From positions 1 through 39,243 of the forward strand of contig DAIOUL010000018.1 of assembly GCA_036759545.1 (NCBI GenBank): DNA of 39,243 nucleotides, written 5' to 3'. This DNA comes from 66-474 sp036759545 (GTDB lineage: Bacteria > Pseudomonadota > Gammaproteobacteria > Xanthomonadales > Rhodanobacteraceae). Under the pieces are notes generated by a model that ran no database searches, had not been told where the DNA came from, and saw only the letters and a list, made by a program, of their open reading frames with translations. Numbering within the stretch: the first letter of the stretch is position 1; every line of letters starts with the position of its first letter. Below, piece after piece: positions 1 to 7,108 of this stretch. Made by a program: the position numbers and the translations under genes.

Positions 1-1375
1 CGGTGCGGCGCGCGACCTGGATGCCGCGCTTGTTCAGTTCCGTGGTGAGGCCCTGATCCGACAGCGGTTTGCGCGGGTCTTCCTCGGCAACCAGTTTGCG
101 GATCATCGCCTGGATCGCGGTGGCCGATGCCGAGCCGCCATCGTCGGTGGCCACTCCGCTGGAAAAGAAATGCTTGAATTCGAACGTGCCGCGCGGCGTG
201 TGCAGGTACTTGCGCGTGGTAACGCGCGAAATCGTCGATTCGTGCATCCCGAGTTCATCGGCGACCTCGCGCAGCACCAGCGGTTTCATCGCCTCCGGCC
301 CGTAATCGAGGAACGCGCTCTGCGTGCGCACGATCGCCTGCGCGACCTTGAACAGCGTGTCCGCACGCGCCTTCAGGCTCTTCATCAGCCACCGCGCCTC
401 CTGCAACTGGCCGCGTAGATAGGCCGCGTCGTTTCGGCGCGCGCGCGCGATCAGATCGCAGTAATGCTTGTTGATGGCAAGTCTCGGCTGGCAATTGGGC
501 GACAGCGACACGCGCCAGCGGCCATCCACTTTCAGCGCGTAGGCATCGGGCGCGATGTATTCGGTCGGGGCCGGATCGAACGCGCTGCCCGGACGCGGAT
601 CGAGCCCGCGGATCAGCGTGGCCGCGGCTACCACGTCTTCCGGATTGGCATCCAGCTTGCGCGCCAGTTTCTGGAAATCGCGCTTGGCGAGCAGTTCCAG
701 CTCGCCGGCGACGATGCGCAGCGCCAGCTCGCGCGCTTCGGTGTGCTCATCGAGTTGTTGCACCTGCACGGCGAGACAGTCGCGCAGGTCCAGGCTGGCG
801 ACGCCGGTCGGTTCGAAGCGCTGCACGCGGTGACGCACCGCTTCGATTTCCTGCAGTTGCGGCGCGGGACTCAAACTGGCTACCGCCGCCTGCACCGATT
901 CCAGGCCTTCGCGCAGGTAGCCGTCCGGATCGATCGCATCGATGATCGCGGTGGCGATGATGCGATCGCGGTCGGTGAAACGCGCAAGGTTCAATTGCCA
1001 CATCAGGTGCTCGCGCAGGCCTTCGACCGCAGCATCCTGGTGTTCGGGCACATCGTCGTCGTCGGCATGCGGCCCGCTCGGCATTTCCATTCCGCTGCCG
1101 GGCGTGTGTTCGTCCCAGGAGTCGGCGTCGTATTCGACTTCGGGCTCGGGTGCCGTTTCCTCGCCGGAGTCGCTGTCGGCCGTGTCGGCTTCGCCGTTCT
1201 CCGCCTCGCCGCGTTCGTCCGGGCTTTCGATTTCCAGCAGCGGATTGGTTTCGGCCAGCTCGCGCAGCTCGGTCTCCAGCTCGACCTGGGACAATTGCAA
1301 CAGGCGGATAGCCTGCTGCAACTGCGGGGTCAGCGCGAGTTGCTGATGGAGGCGGAGCTGGATGCCGGGCTTCAT
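1..1375 (-). CDS. rpoN: RNA polymerase sigma-54 factor, 3' end cut by window edge
   Basis: Sigma-54 directs RNA polymerase to -24/-12 promoters that need an AAA+ activator. The reverse strand gives one open frame of about 458 codons from ATG at 1375. It begins MKPGIQLRLHQQLALTPQLQ, the glutamine- and leucine-rich region I that contacts activators, followed by an acidic region II rich in D and E. The core-binding and HTH regions follow, including LGMHESTISRVT about 60 residues from the visible end. The frame leaves the window inside the C-terminal RpoN box: QVARRT is visible and the expected VAKYRE lies outside. It follows lptB in the same direction, the usual gammaproteobacterial order, but a 342-bp gap filled with repeats separates them. 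Identity is certain from region I and the start of the RpoN box. Confidence 0.96.
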   Translation of the reverse strand, partial: MKPGIQLRLHQQLALTPQLQQAIRLLQLSQVELETELRELAETNPLLEIESPDERGEAENGEADTADSDSGEETAPEPEVEYDADSWDEHTPGSGMEMPSGPHADDDDVPEHQDAAVEGLREHLMWQLNLARFTDRDRIIATAIIDAIDPDGYLREGLESVQAAVASLSPAPQLQEIEAVRHRVQRFEPTGVASLDLRDCLAVQVQQLDEHTEARELALRIVAGELELLAKRDFQKLARKLDANPEDVVAAATLIRGLDPRPGSAFDPAPTEYIAPDAYALKVDGRWRVSLSPNCQPRLAINKHYCDLIARARRNDAAYLRGQLQEARWLMKSLKARADTLFKVAQAIVRTQSAFLDYGPEAMKPLVLREVADELGMHESTISRVTTRKYLHTPRGTFEFKHFFSSGVATDDGGSASATAIQAMIRKLVAEEDPRKPLSDQGLTTELNKRGIQVARRT

Positions 1376-1411
1376 CTCTGGGGATCGGGCCGTGGTCGGT
1401 GCGGATTTTGC

Positions 1412-1417
1412 ATCCTA
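1412..1417 (-). promoter_or_regulatory. Possible -10 element upstream of rpoN
   Basis: On the minus strand GTTAGGATGC occurs 37 bases before the rpoN ATG; TAGGAT resembles a -10 hexamer. No convincing -35 is seen 16-18 bases upstream. A very similar GTTAGAATGC lies upstream of kdsD. Weak evidence; suggests rpoN may have its own promoter despite following lptB. Confidence 0.3.
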
Positions 1418-1470
1418 ACGCGACCCGGTGTGAACAGATAGTTCTCGAATCGAGCGCTACTCGAGCTTTT

Positions 1471-1665
1471 TCGTCATTCCGGGGCCGTTCGCGCAGCGAA
1501 CGGAACCACGGAGCTCTTGGCCATGGATGGCAGTTCTGCATGCACTGCAGGCGCAGATTGCAAAGTCCATCCATGGACTTTGCCCTTCGGGCCAACCTTC
1601 GGTTGTCCAAATTCGTTCCAGACGAATTTGTCCGGATCGCGGCTTCGCCGCGTCCGGAATGACGA
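1471..1665 (+). repeat. Multi-hairpin dispersed element, copy 1
   Basis: A 195-bp segment bounded by perfect 10-bp inverted ends, TCGTCATTCC and GGAATGACGA. Inside are consecutive hairpins: GTTCGC/GCGAAC near the left end, CAAAGTCCAT/ATGGACTTTG (1560-1581), a CCAACC/GGTTG stem, AAATTCGT/ACGAATTT, and TCCGGA/TCCGGA around a GCGGC/GCCGC stem at the right end. A second copy in opposite orientation lies at 8540-8730 with the same ends and the same hairpin order. It carries no transposase, so it looks like a MITE or a large REP-type palindromic element. With the heptamer tract at 1680-1714 it fills the rpoN-lptB gap; no gene is seen there. Confidence 0.8.
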
Positions 1666-1679
1666 AAGTATTTAGCTCT

Positions 1680-1714
1680 TTCCGAGTTCCGAGTTCCGAG
1701 TCCCGAGTCCCGAT
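1680..1714 (+). repeat. Single-arm heptamer tract next to the lptB stop
   Basis: About four tandem 7-bp units, CCGAGTT twice then CCGAGTC twice, read on the plus strand (GGGACTC or GGAACTC on the other). The tract ends four bases before the lptB stop codon. The same GGGACTC unit forms the left arm of the insertion inside murL at 21890-21905. No opposing arm is visible here. Confidence 0.6.
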
Positions 1715-1717
1715 TAA

Positions 1718-2437
1718 TCACATCCGGAACTCGTGCCCCAAATACACCTCGCGCACCTGTTCGTGCGCCAGAATTTCCGCGGGCGTGCCGCGCGCCAGCA
1801 CCTTGCCCTCGTTCAAAATGTAGGCGTGCTCGCAGATTCCGAGCGCCTCGCGCACGTTGTGGTCGGTCAGCAGCACGCCGATGCCGCGGTCGCGCAGGTG
1901 CCGCACGATGCGCTGGATTTCGCCGACGGAAATGGGATCGACGCCGGCGAACGGCTCGTCCAGCAGCATGAAACGCGGGTTCGCCGCCAGCGCGCGCGCG
2001 ATTTCCACGCGCCGCCGCTCGCCGCCGGAGAGGCTGATGCCTTTCTGCCCGGCGATGTGTGCGACCTTCAATTCGTCCAGCAGCGATTCCAGCTCGCGTT
2101 GTCGCTGGTCCGCATCCAGATCCTTGCGCAACTCCAGCACCGCCAGCACGTTTTCCGCGACGGACAGCCTGCGGAATACCGAAGGTTCCTGCGGCAGGTA
2201 GCCGATGCCGAGCCGTGCGCGCGCGTGCATCGGCAAGCCGGTGATGTCCTGGCCATCGAGCGTGATGCGCCCGCCGTCCGCTTCGATCAGTCCGACCACC
2301 ATGTAGAAGCAGGTCGTTTTTCCCGCGCCGTTGGGGCCGAGCAGCCCGACCACTTCGCCCTGTTTGATTTCGAAGGCGAAGTCGTGCACCACCTGGCGCG
2401 CGCGAAAGCGCTTTTGCAGACCACGTGCGGCGAGCAT
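1718..2437 (-). CDS. lptB: LPS export ABC transporter ATP-binding protein LptB
   Basis: LptB is the cytoplasmic ATPase of the LptB2FGC machine that pulls LPS from the inner membrane onto the LptA bridge. The 239-residue length is typical. Visible motifs are Walker A GPNGAGKTT (about residues 34-42), the Q-loop region GYLPQEPSVFRRLSV, the ABC signature LSGGERRR, Walker B FMLLDEPFAGVD and the switch histidine in LLTDHN. It is the last gene of the kdsD-kdsC-lptC-lptA-lptB run; its ATG shares base 2437 with the end of the lptA stop codon, which suggests translational coupling. The membrane partners LptF and LptG are not in this window. The ATG start agrees with the family. Confidence 0.98.
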   Translation of the reverse strand: MLAARGLQKRFRARQVVHDFAFEIKQGEVVGLLGPNGAGKTTCFYMVVGLIEADGGRITLDGQDITGLPMHARARLGIGYLPQEPSVFRRLSVAENVLAVLELRKDLDADQRQRELESLLDELKVAHIAGQKGISLSGGERRRVEIARALAANPRFMLLDEPFAGVDPISVGEIQRIVRHLRDRGIGVLLTDHNVREALGICEHAYILNEGKVLARGTPAEILAHEQVREVYLGHEFRM

Positions 2438-3072
2438 CAGCGTGTAGAGCTTGCGGTGGCGGGATGCAAGGACAAATCGAGCGCCGGCGCCGTGCTCGCC
2501 GGTTTGGCCGGTGCGCCGGTCGTAGGTTGCGCCGGGGCCGTCGCTGCCGATGATGCGGCGGCGGGTTTCTTCGCCGGCGCCGCTTTCTTCTGCGGCTGCA
2601 GGATCATGTGCACCTGCCCGCCGGCTCCGCCTTCGCCGTTGATCTGACCGCTATCGGTGTTGTAGGTGAGCTTCGCGCCGTGGAATTCGCCCTGGCCTTC
2701 GTGCACCACCACCGCGTTGCCGGTCAGCACCACGGTATTGTTCGACACGGTGTAATCGATCGTGGCCGCCTGTCCGTGCACCATACTGCCGTCGTCCATC
2801 TGTTGGCGCATGTGCGCGGGCGTACCGGTCAGCACCGCATGTTCGAGCTTGTTGTCCTGATCGAAATTGCCGACCGCCTTGTCGCCGTCCAGATGCATCG
2901 TGCCCTGATCGATATTCACGTTGCCGGTCAAGGTGATGATGCCGTTGTCCTGGCTCATGACCGAATGAGAAGCGTTGACCAGCACGGGTTGATCGCTGTC
3001 GGACTGTTTGGCTTGCGCGCTGGCGAAAGCCAACGCTCCCGAGAAAGCGACCGCGAGCATCAGCCTGCGCAA
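2437..3072 (-). CDS. lptA: LPS transport periplasmic protein LptA
   Basis: LptA monomers form the periplasmic filament that carries LPS from LptC to LptD. I choose the TTG start at 3072: it lies one base after the lptC stop, has a CGGAAG Shine-Dalgarno element 7 bases upstream, and gives a signal peptide with an RR n-region (RRLMLAVAFSGALAFASAQA), 211 residues in all. An ATG at 3114 would add 14 residues and overlap lptC; an ATG at 3060 would lose the arginines. The mature part has the OstA/LptA beta-jellyroll pattern (ITLTGNVNIDQGTMHLDGDK, VLTGNAVVVHEGQGEFHGAK). The last 50 or so residues are a low-complexity Ala/Pro/Lys/Thr tail (APAKKPAAASSAATAPAQPT), longer than in E. coli. Confidence 0.94.
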   Translation of the reverse strand: MRRLMLAVAFSGALAFASAQAKQSDSDQPVLVNASHSVMSQDNGIITLTGNVNIDQGTMHLDGDKAVGNFDQDNKLEHAVLTGTPAHMRQQMDDGSMVHGQAATIDYTVSNNTVVLTGNAVVVHEGQGEFHGAKLTYNTDSGQINGEGGAGGQVHMILQPQKKAAPAKKPAAASSAATAPAQPTTGAPAKPASTAPALDLSLHPATASSTR

Positions 3073-3073
3073 A

Positions 3074-3649
3074 TCAGTGCTTCCGCGATTGCGGCAAGAG
3101 CGTGGCGTGCACATCGGCGAGCAACTCCAGCGTGTGGGTATTCATGTCGGCTCGCATGCCGACGCCGCGCAGTATAGAGCCGGTCTGCTGAATCACGCTG
3201 GGCGCGTCCGAGGCCATTTTCTTGTCCTTGGTCCACACGGTCGCATCCGCTGTGTGCACTTCGGCGGCTTTGACCTGGCCGACCGCCGGCCGGTGCATGT
3301 CCACCTTTCCGATCAGCTTCACCAGCGAGTTGTCCGAGCTGACCCAGGCATATTGCGACGTGCCGTGCCAGTCGGCGTTGTCGGTGGCGTAGATCGTGTA
3401 GATCGGCGCGTTGACGTACAGCGAGTCGTCGCCTTCGCGGCGCGCGAGGTAGGGCGCCACCAGACGGAAGGAGGGCGTGCCGTCCTCGCCCAGCGCATCC
3501 AGCGTGAAATCGTTGAGCGTGTAGCTGGAACGCGGCGGCCCGACCATCTCGTTGGGTTTCGGGGGCGGCTTCAGCCACTGGATCAGCAGCCAGGTGCCGA
3601 CGGCGGCCAGCGCGAGTACAACCGCAAGAGCAAGACTGCGGCGATCCAC
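3074..3649 (-). CDS. lptC: LPS export protein LptC
   Basis: LptC is a bitopic inner-membrane protein that passes LPS from LptB2FG to LptA. The frame stays open upstream to 3778, but the GTG at 3649 is preferred: it lies two bases after the kdsC stop and gives 191 residues, the E. coli length. The start DRRSLALAVVLALAAVGTWL is a single membrane anchor with arginines on the cytoplasmic side. The periplasmic part (SSYTLNDFTLDALGEDGTPS, then LYVNAPIYTIY and VDMHRPAVG) matches the LptC beta-jellyroll pattern. The longer version would start inside kdsC and begin with a basic stretch unlike LptC. Position between kdsC and lptA is the conserved one. Confidence 0.93.
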   Translation of the reverse strand: MDRRSLALAVVLALAAVGTWLLIQWLKPPPKPNEMVGPPRSSYTLNDFTLDALGEDGTPSFRLVAPYLARREGDDSLYVNAPIYTIYATDNADWHGTSQYAWVSSDNSLVKLIGKVDMHRPAVGQVKAAEVHTADATVWTKDKKMASDAPSVIQQTGSILRGVGMRADMNTHTLELLADVHATLLPQSRKH

Positions 3650-3651
3650 GA

Positions 3652-4194
3652 TCAGGACCAGTGTTCCAGTTCTTCTTCGACCTTGCCCTGTGCCAGCAGG
3701 ATCAGATCGCACAATTCCCGCGCCGCACCGCGGCCGCCTTTCAAGGTGGTGCACCAGTGCGCGCGTTCGATTACCCATGGATGGGCGTTCGCCACCGCGA
3801 CCGCAAAGCCGGCAACGCGCATCGGCGCGAGATCGGTTAGATCGTCGCCCACGAATGCAGCGTGTTCCGGCGGCAAATGTGCACCATGCAGCAGATCATT
3901 GAGGCAGGCGCGCTTGTCGAACTGGCCCTGATAGACGTGATCGATGCCCAGTTCCTCCGCGCGCAATGCCACCACGTGGCTGATGCGCGCGCTGACGAAA
4001 GCCACGTCCACGCCGTGCGCCATCAGCCGCTTCAGGCCGTGGCCATCCTGCACGTTGAATGCCTTCAGTTCGTGGCCGTCCTCGCCGTACAGCAGGCGGC
4101 CGTCAGTGAGCGTACCGTCCACATCGAAGGCGACGAGTTTGATCTTCGCGGCGCGAGCGAGGATTTCAGGCGGGATGTTGGTGAGGTAGGGCAT
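3652..4194 (-). CDS. kdsC: 3-deoxy-D-manno-octulosonate 8-phosphate phosphatase KdsC
   Basis: KdsC removes phosphate from Kdo-8-phosphate, the last step before CMP-Kdo formation for lipid A-core. The ATG at 4194 gives 180 residues, close to the 188 of E. coli. HAD motif I is VAFDVDGTLTDG, with the nucleophile aspartate and DxD pair; motif II is VAFVSARIS, and motif IV is FVGDDLTDLAPM. There is no large cap domain, as expected of this tetrameric C0 HAD enzyme. The frame continues upstream to 4239, but that part is read from the repeat between kdsC and kdsD (MFPDPRSLFPLFIF) and is not native. It is followed after two bases by lptC. Confidence 0.96.
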   Translation of the reverse strand: MPYLTNIPPEILARAAKIKLVAFDVDGTLTDGRLLYGEDGHELKAFNVQDGHGLKRLMAHGVDVAFVSARISHVVALRAEELGIDHVYQGQFDKRACLNDLLHGAHLPPEHAAFVGDDLTDLAPMRVAGFAVAVANAHPWVIERAHWCTTLKGGRGAARELCDLILLAQGKVEEELEHWS

Positions 4195-4207
4195 CAGAAA
4201 AATGAAA

Positions 4208-4297
4208 AGCGGGAACAAGGAACGGGGATCGGGGAACAAGAGCGCAGGGAACGTCGTATTGATCCCTCTTCCCTGTTCCCTGTTCCCCGTTCCCGCT
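4208..4297 (+). repeat. Inverted repeat with heptamer arms between kdsC and kdsD
   Basis: The left arm (4208-4236) is built from GGGAAC-type units: GGGAACA, a partial unit, then GGGGAAC. The right arm (4271-4297) is the C-rich complement: CCCTGTT, CCCTGTT, CCCCGTT, CCCGCT. The arms could form one long stem in the kdsD-kdsC transcript. The 112-bp gap it fills is unusual because these genes are normally nearly contiguous. Same family as 5729-5839 and 29674-29752. Confidence 0.75.
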
Positions 4298-4306
4298 GCT
4301 CGATTC

Positions 4307-5326
4307 TCAAACCACCCTTGCGCGCATCAGATCATGGATGTTCAACGCGCCGACCACGCGGTCGCCGTCGTCCACCACCAGCAGCGCGTGGATCTTGTAG
4401 GTATCCATCAACTGCGCGGCTTCGGCGGCCAGCTTGTCCGGTCCGATGGTCTTGGGCGTGCGCGTCATCAGTTGCGAAACCGGCGCGCCGCGCATGTCGA
4501 CGCCGTCGTCGTCCAGCGCGCGGCGCAGGTCGCCGTCGGTGAACACGCCGAGCAGCTTCTGATCCTTGTCGACGATGCCGGTCATGCCCAGGCCCTTGCG
4601 CGACATTTCCATCAGCGCTTCGGTCAGCGTGGCGTTCTCGTCCACCTTCGGAATCTTGTCGCCCGTGTGCATTACGTCCTCGATGCGCAGCAGCAGGCGG
4701 CGGCCCAGCGTGCCCGCCGGATGCGACAGCGCGAAATCCTCGGCGGTGAAACCATGCGCTTCCAGCAACGCGATCGCCAGCGCGTCGCCCATCACCAGCG
4801 CTGCGGTGGTGCTGGCGGTGGGCGCCAAACCGAGCGGACAGGCTTCGGCGGAGACGCTGACATCCAGATGCACGTCGCAGGAGCGCGCGAGCGAAGATTC
4901 CGGACGGCCCGTCATCGCGATCAGCGGAATGCCTTGCCGTTTGATCAGCGGCAGGATCGTCAGCAGCTCGTCGGTTTCACCGGAATAGGACAGCGCCAGC
5001 ACCACATCTTCGCGCGTGATCATGCCGAGGTCGCCATGACTGGCTTCGCCCGGATGCACGAAGAACGCGGGCGTGCCGGTGGATGCGAGCGTGGCGGCGA
5101 TCTTTCGCGCAATGTGGCCGGACTTGCCCATGCCGGTGACCACAACGCGGCCATCGCAATCCAGGATCAGCCGGCAGGCGCGCACGAACTCGCCATCGAT
5201 GCGCGATTCCAACGCGCGGATCGCAGCGGTTTCGGTGGCGATCACCGTATGCGCGCTGCGCGCGAGTGTGTCGCTGGCGGGATGGGGACGCACGTCGGCG
5301 GAGACTCCGGCGGTCAAGGCGTTCAT
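4307..5326 (-). CDS. kdsD: D-arabinose 5-phosphate isomerase (KdsD/KpsF family)
   Basis: KdsD interconverts ribulose 5-phosphate and arabinose 5-phosphate, the first committed step to Kdo. From ATG 5326 the protein has 339 residues (E. coli 328). An N-terminal SIS sugar-isomerase domain contains VVVTGMGKSGHIARKIAATL, ALSYSGETDELL and the conserved LAPTASTTAALVMGDALA. Two CBS repeats follow, starting at EDVMHTGDKIPKV and SQLMTRTPKTIGP, ending in ALNIHDLMRARVV. The frame is open up to 5455, but upstream residues (MENPWHSHAGERHALQ) do not look like the family. It is the first gene of the LPS operon and is divergent from ibaG-murA across a 181-bp gap. Confidence 0.96.
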   Translation of the reverse strand: MNALTAGVSADVRPHPASDTLARSAHTVIATETAAIRALESRIDGEFVRACRLILDCDGRVVVTGMGKSGHIARKIAATLASTGTPAFFVHPGEASHGDLGMITREDVVLALSYSGETDELLTILPLIKRQGIPLIAMTGRPESSLARSCDVHLDVSVSAEACPLGLAPTASTTAALVMGDALAIALLEAHGFTAEDFALSHPAGTLGRRLLLRIEDVMHTGDKIPKVDENATLTEALMEMSRKGLGMTGIVDKDQKLLGVFTDGDLRRALDDDGVDMRGAPVSQLMTRTPKTIGPDKLAAEAAQLMDTYKIHALLVVDDGDRVVGALNIHDLMRARVV

Positions 5327-5412
5327 TGTTGTCTGGTCCGTGTTGTTTTGAAGGGCATGGCGCTCCCCGGCGTGTGAGTGCCATGGATTTTCCATTAAGA
5401 TGCCCGGTTCGC

Positions 5413-5418
5413 ATTCTA
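5413..5418 (-). promoter_or_regulatory. Possible -10 element for the kdsD-lptB operon
   Basis: Minus-strand GTTAGAATGC contains TAGAAT, a near-consensus -10 hexamer about 87 bases before the kdsD ATG. A good -35 at normal spacing is not seen. The similar GTTAGGATGC upstream of rpoN supports it weakly. Confidence 0.35.
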
Positions 5419-5507
5419 ACGTGTTCCAACGCGCGAGCCGTCCACAGGCTGACAACGGCGAAGCGCAGTTCAGGCAGATTGCCCGTCATCGCTTTCCAGG
5501 CGCTTTC

Positions 5508-5762
5508 ATGGACGCCCAAACCCTCAAGCAACTGATCGAACAAGGCCTGCCCGGCGCAAGCGCGCAGGTTTACGGCGCGGACGGCGTGCATTTCGAGGCA
5601 CGCGTCACGGCTGCCGCGTTTGCCGGCAAGCCGACCCTGGCACGTCATCGCATGGTGTACGCCACCCTGGGAGAAAGGATGGGCGGCGAAATCCACGCGC
5701 TGGCGTTGAAGACGGTGACGCCGGAAGAAAGCGGGGAACGGGGAACGGGGAACGGGGAATGA
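5508..5762 (+). CDS. ibaG: BolA family protein IbaG
   Basis: A small BolA-type protein of 84 residues from ATG 5508. BolA proteins of the IbaG group pair with monothiol glutaredoxin (Grx4) to bind a [2Fe-2S] cluster. The fold signature is present: a helix MDAQTLKQLIEQGLPGA, the strand region AQVYGADGVHFEARVTAAAF, and RHRMVYATLGERMGGEIHAL containing the conserved RH and the LGERM turn ahead of the final helix. It is immediately upstream of murA, the conserved arrangement in gammaproteobacteria. The last ten or so residues (SGERGTGNGE) and the stop codon are encoded by the G-rich arm of a repeat, so the original C-terminus probably ended near KTVTPEE. The frame is open from 5400 but nothing upstream resembles BolA. 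Confidence 0.9.
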   Translation: MDAQTLKQLIEQGLPGASAQVYGADGVHFEARVTAAAFAGKPTLARHRMVYATLGERMGGEIHALALKTVTPEESGERGTGNGE

Positions 5763-5839
5763 GTCTCTTCTCATTCATCACTTTTCCGGATCACCGAACC
5801 GCTGTTCGGTTTCCTGTTCCCTGTTCCCTGTTCCCGCTT
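5729..5839 (+). repeat. Heptamer-arm inverted repeat spanning the ibaG stop and murA leader, with G-quadruplex motif
   Basis: The left arm contains four GGGG runs at 5733-5736, 5740-5743, 5747-5750 and 5754-5757, each separated by AAC: a perfect four-tetrad G-quadruplex pattern on the mRNA strand. The right arm (5811-5839) is C-rich, with CCTGTTC units ending CCCGCTTTT. A short hairpin CCGAAC/GTTCGG lies between at 5794-5809. The right arm ends five bases before the murA ATG, and no Shine-Dalgarno sequence is seen there. The left arm encodes the tail of ibaG. Confidence 0.8.
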
Positions 5840-5844
5840 TTCTA

Positions 5845-7104
5845 ATGGCCAAAATCGTCATCAGCGGCGGCACCCCCCTCAACGGCGAGGTCTGGATCTC
5901 CGGCGCCAAGAACGCGGTGCTGCCGATTCTGGCCGCGTGCCTGCTCGCCGACGAGCCGGTGACGATCGGCAACGTGCCGCATTTGCACGACGTCACCACC
6001 ACGATGGAGCTGCTCGGCCAGATGGGCGCGCAACTGGTGGTGGACGAGCGCATGAAAATACACGTCGATCCGCGATCGACGGAGCGGTATTTCGCGCCGT
6101 ACGAGCTGGTGAAGACGATGCGCGCCTCGATCGTGGTGCTGGGGCCGCTGGTCGCGCGCTATGGCCAGGCGGAAGTTTCGCTGCCGGGCGGCTGCGCAAT
6201 CGGCTCGCGCCCGGTCGATCAGCACATCAAGGGATTGCAGGCTCTCGGCGCCGACATCACGGTCGAGAACGGCTACATCAAGGCGCGCGCGAAACGCCTG
6301 AAGGGCGCTCGCATCGCGATGGACGTGGTCACCGTTACCGGGACCGAGAACATCATGATGGCGGCCGCGCTCGCTTCCGGCACCACGGTGATCGAGAACG
6401 CCGCGCAGGAGCCGGAAGTCGTGGATCTGGCCAATTGTCTGATCGCGATGGGCGCGAAGATCGACGGTGCCGGTTCGGCCACGATGGTGATCGAAGGCGT
6501 GGACCGCCTGCACGGCGCCGATTACGAGGTGCTTCCCGACCGCATCGAAACCGGCACGTTTCTGGTCGCCGGCGCGATCACCGGCGGACGCGTGCTGGCC
6601 AAGCGCGCGCGCCCCGACACGCTGGATGCGGTGCTGGCAAAACTCGAGGACGCCGGTGCGCACATCAACACCAACGGCGAGTCGATCGAACTCGACATGC
6701 GCGGCAACCGGCCGAAAGCCGTGGACGTGGTGACCGCGCCGTATCCTGCGTTTCCGACCGACATGCAGGCGCAATTCACCGCGCTGAATTGCGTGGCCGA
6801 GGGCACGGGCGTGATCACCGAAACCGTGTTCGAAAACCGCTTCATGCATGTGCAGGAATTGCAGCGGCTCGGCGCCGATATTCGCCTGGAAAGCAACACC
6901 GCGGTGATTCGCGGTGTGGACGAGATGTCCGGTGCGCCGCTGATGGCGACCGACCTGCGCGCTTCCGCGTCGCTGGTGCTGGCCGGTCTGGTTGCGCAGG
7001 GCGACACCACCGTCGACCGCATCTACCACATCGACCGCGGTTACGAGTGCATCGAGGAAAAGCTCGGCGCGCTGGGGGCGAAGATTCGGCGCCTGCCGAG
7101 TTGA
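5845..7104 (+). CDS. murA: UDP-N-acetylglucosamine 1-carboxyvinyltransferase MurA
   Basis: MurA transfers enolpyruvate from PEP to UDP-GlcNAc, the first committed peptidoglycan step, in the cytoplasm. The 419-residue length equals that of E. coli. Visible features are the substrate-binding K22-N23 pair in SGAKNAVLPILAA, the catalytic loop LPGGCAIGSRPVDQH with Cys117 (the fosfomycin target), the MMAAALASGTTVIENAAQEPEV segment shortened here to its core, and DRIETGTFLVAGAIT. The C-terminus DRIYHIDRGYECIEEKLGAL is standard. It follows ibaG and is the last gene of this plus-strand pair. Its ATG directly follows a repeat arm (GCTTTTCTA) with no obvious ribosome-binding site, so initiation may depend on coupling or mRNA structure. 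Confidence 0.98.
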   Translation: MAKIVISGGTPLNGEVWISGAKNAVLPILAACLLADEPVTIGNVPHLHDVTTTMELLGQMGAQLVVDERMKIHVDPRSTERYFAPYELVKTMRASIVVLGPLVARYGQAEVSLPGGCAIGSRPVDQHIKGLQALGADITVENGYIKARAKRLKGARIAMDVVTVTGTENIMMAAALASGTTVIENAAQEPEVVDLANCLIAMGAKIDGAGSATMVIEGVDRLHGADYEVLPDRIETGTFLVAGAITGGRVLAKRARPDTLDAVLAKLEDAGAHINTNGESIELDMRGNRPKAVDVVTAPYPAFPTDMQAQFTALNCVAEGTGVITETVFENRFMHVQELQRLGADIRLESNTAVIRGVDEMSGAPLMATDLRASASLVLAGLVAQGDTTVDRIYHIDRGYECIEEKLGALGAKIRRLPS

Positions 7105-7108
7105 ACGC

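Noticed and set aside
464..1441. Long open frame on the plus strand opposite rpoN
   Set aside because: It is the antisense of a high-GC gene, with arginine-, glutamine- and histidine-rich sequence and no family pattern; rpoN on the other strand is unambiguous.
3074..3778. Longer lptC starting at 3778
   Set aside because: It would overlap kdsC by over 120 bases and begin with a basic stretch unlike LptC; GTG 3649 fits length, membrane anchor and spacing.
5400..5507. N-terminal extension of ibaG from ATG 5400
   Set aside because: The additional 36 residues do not resemble BolA and overlap the divergent promoter region.
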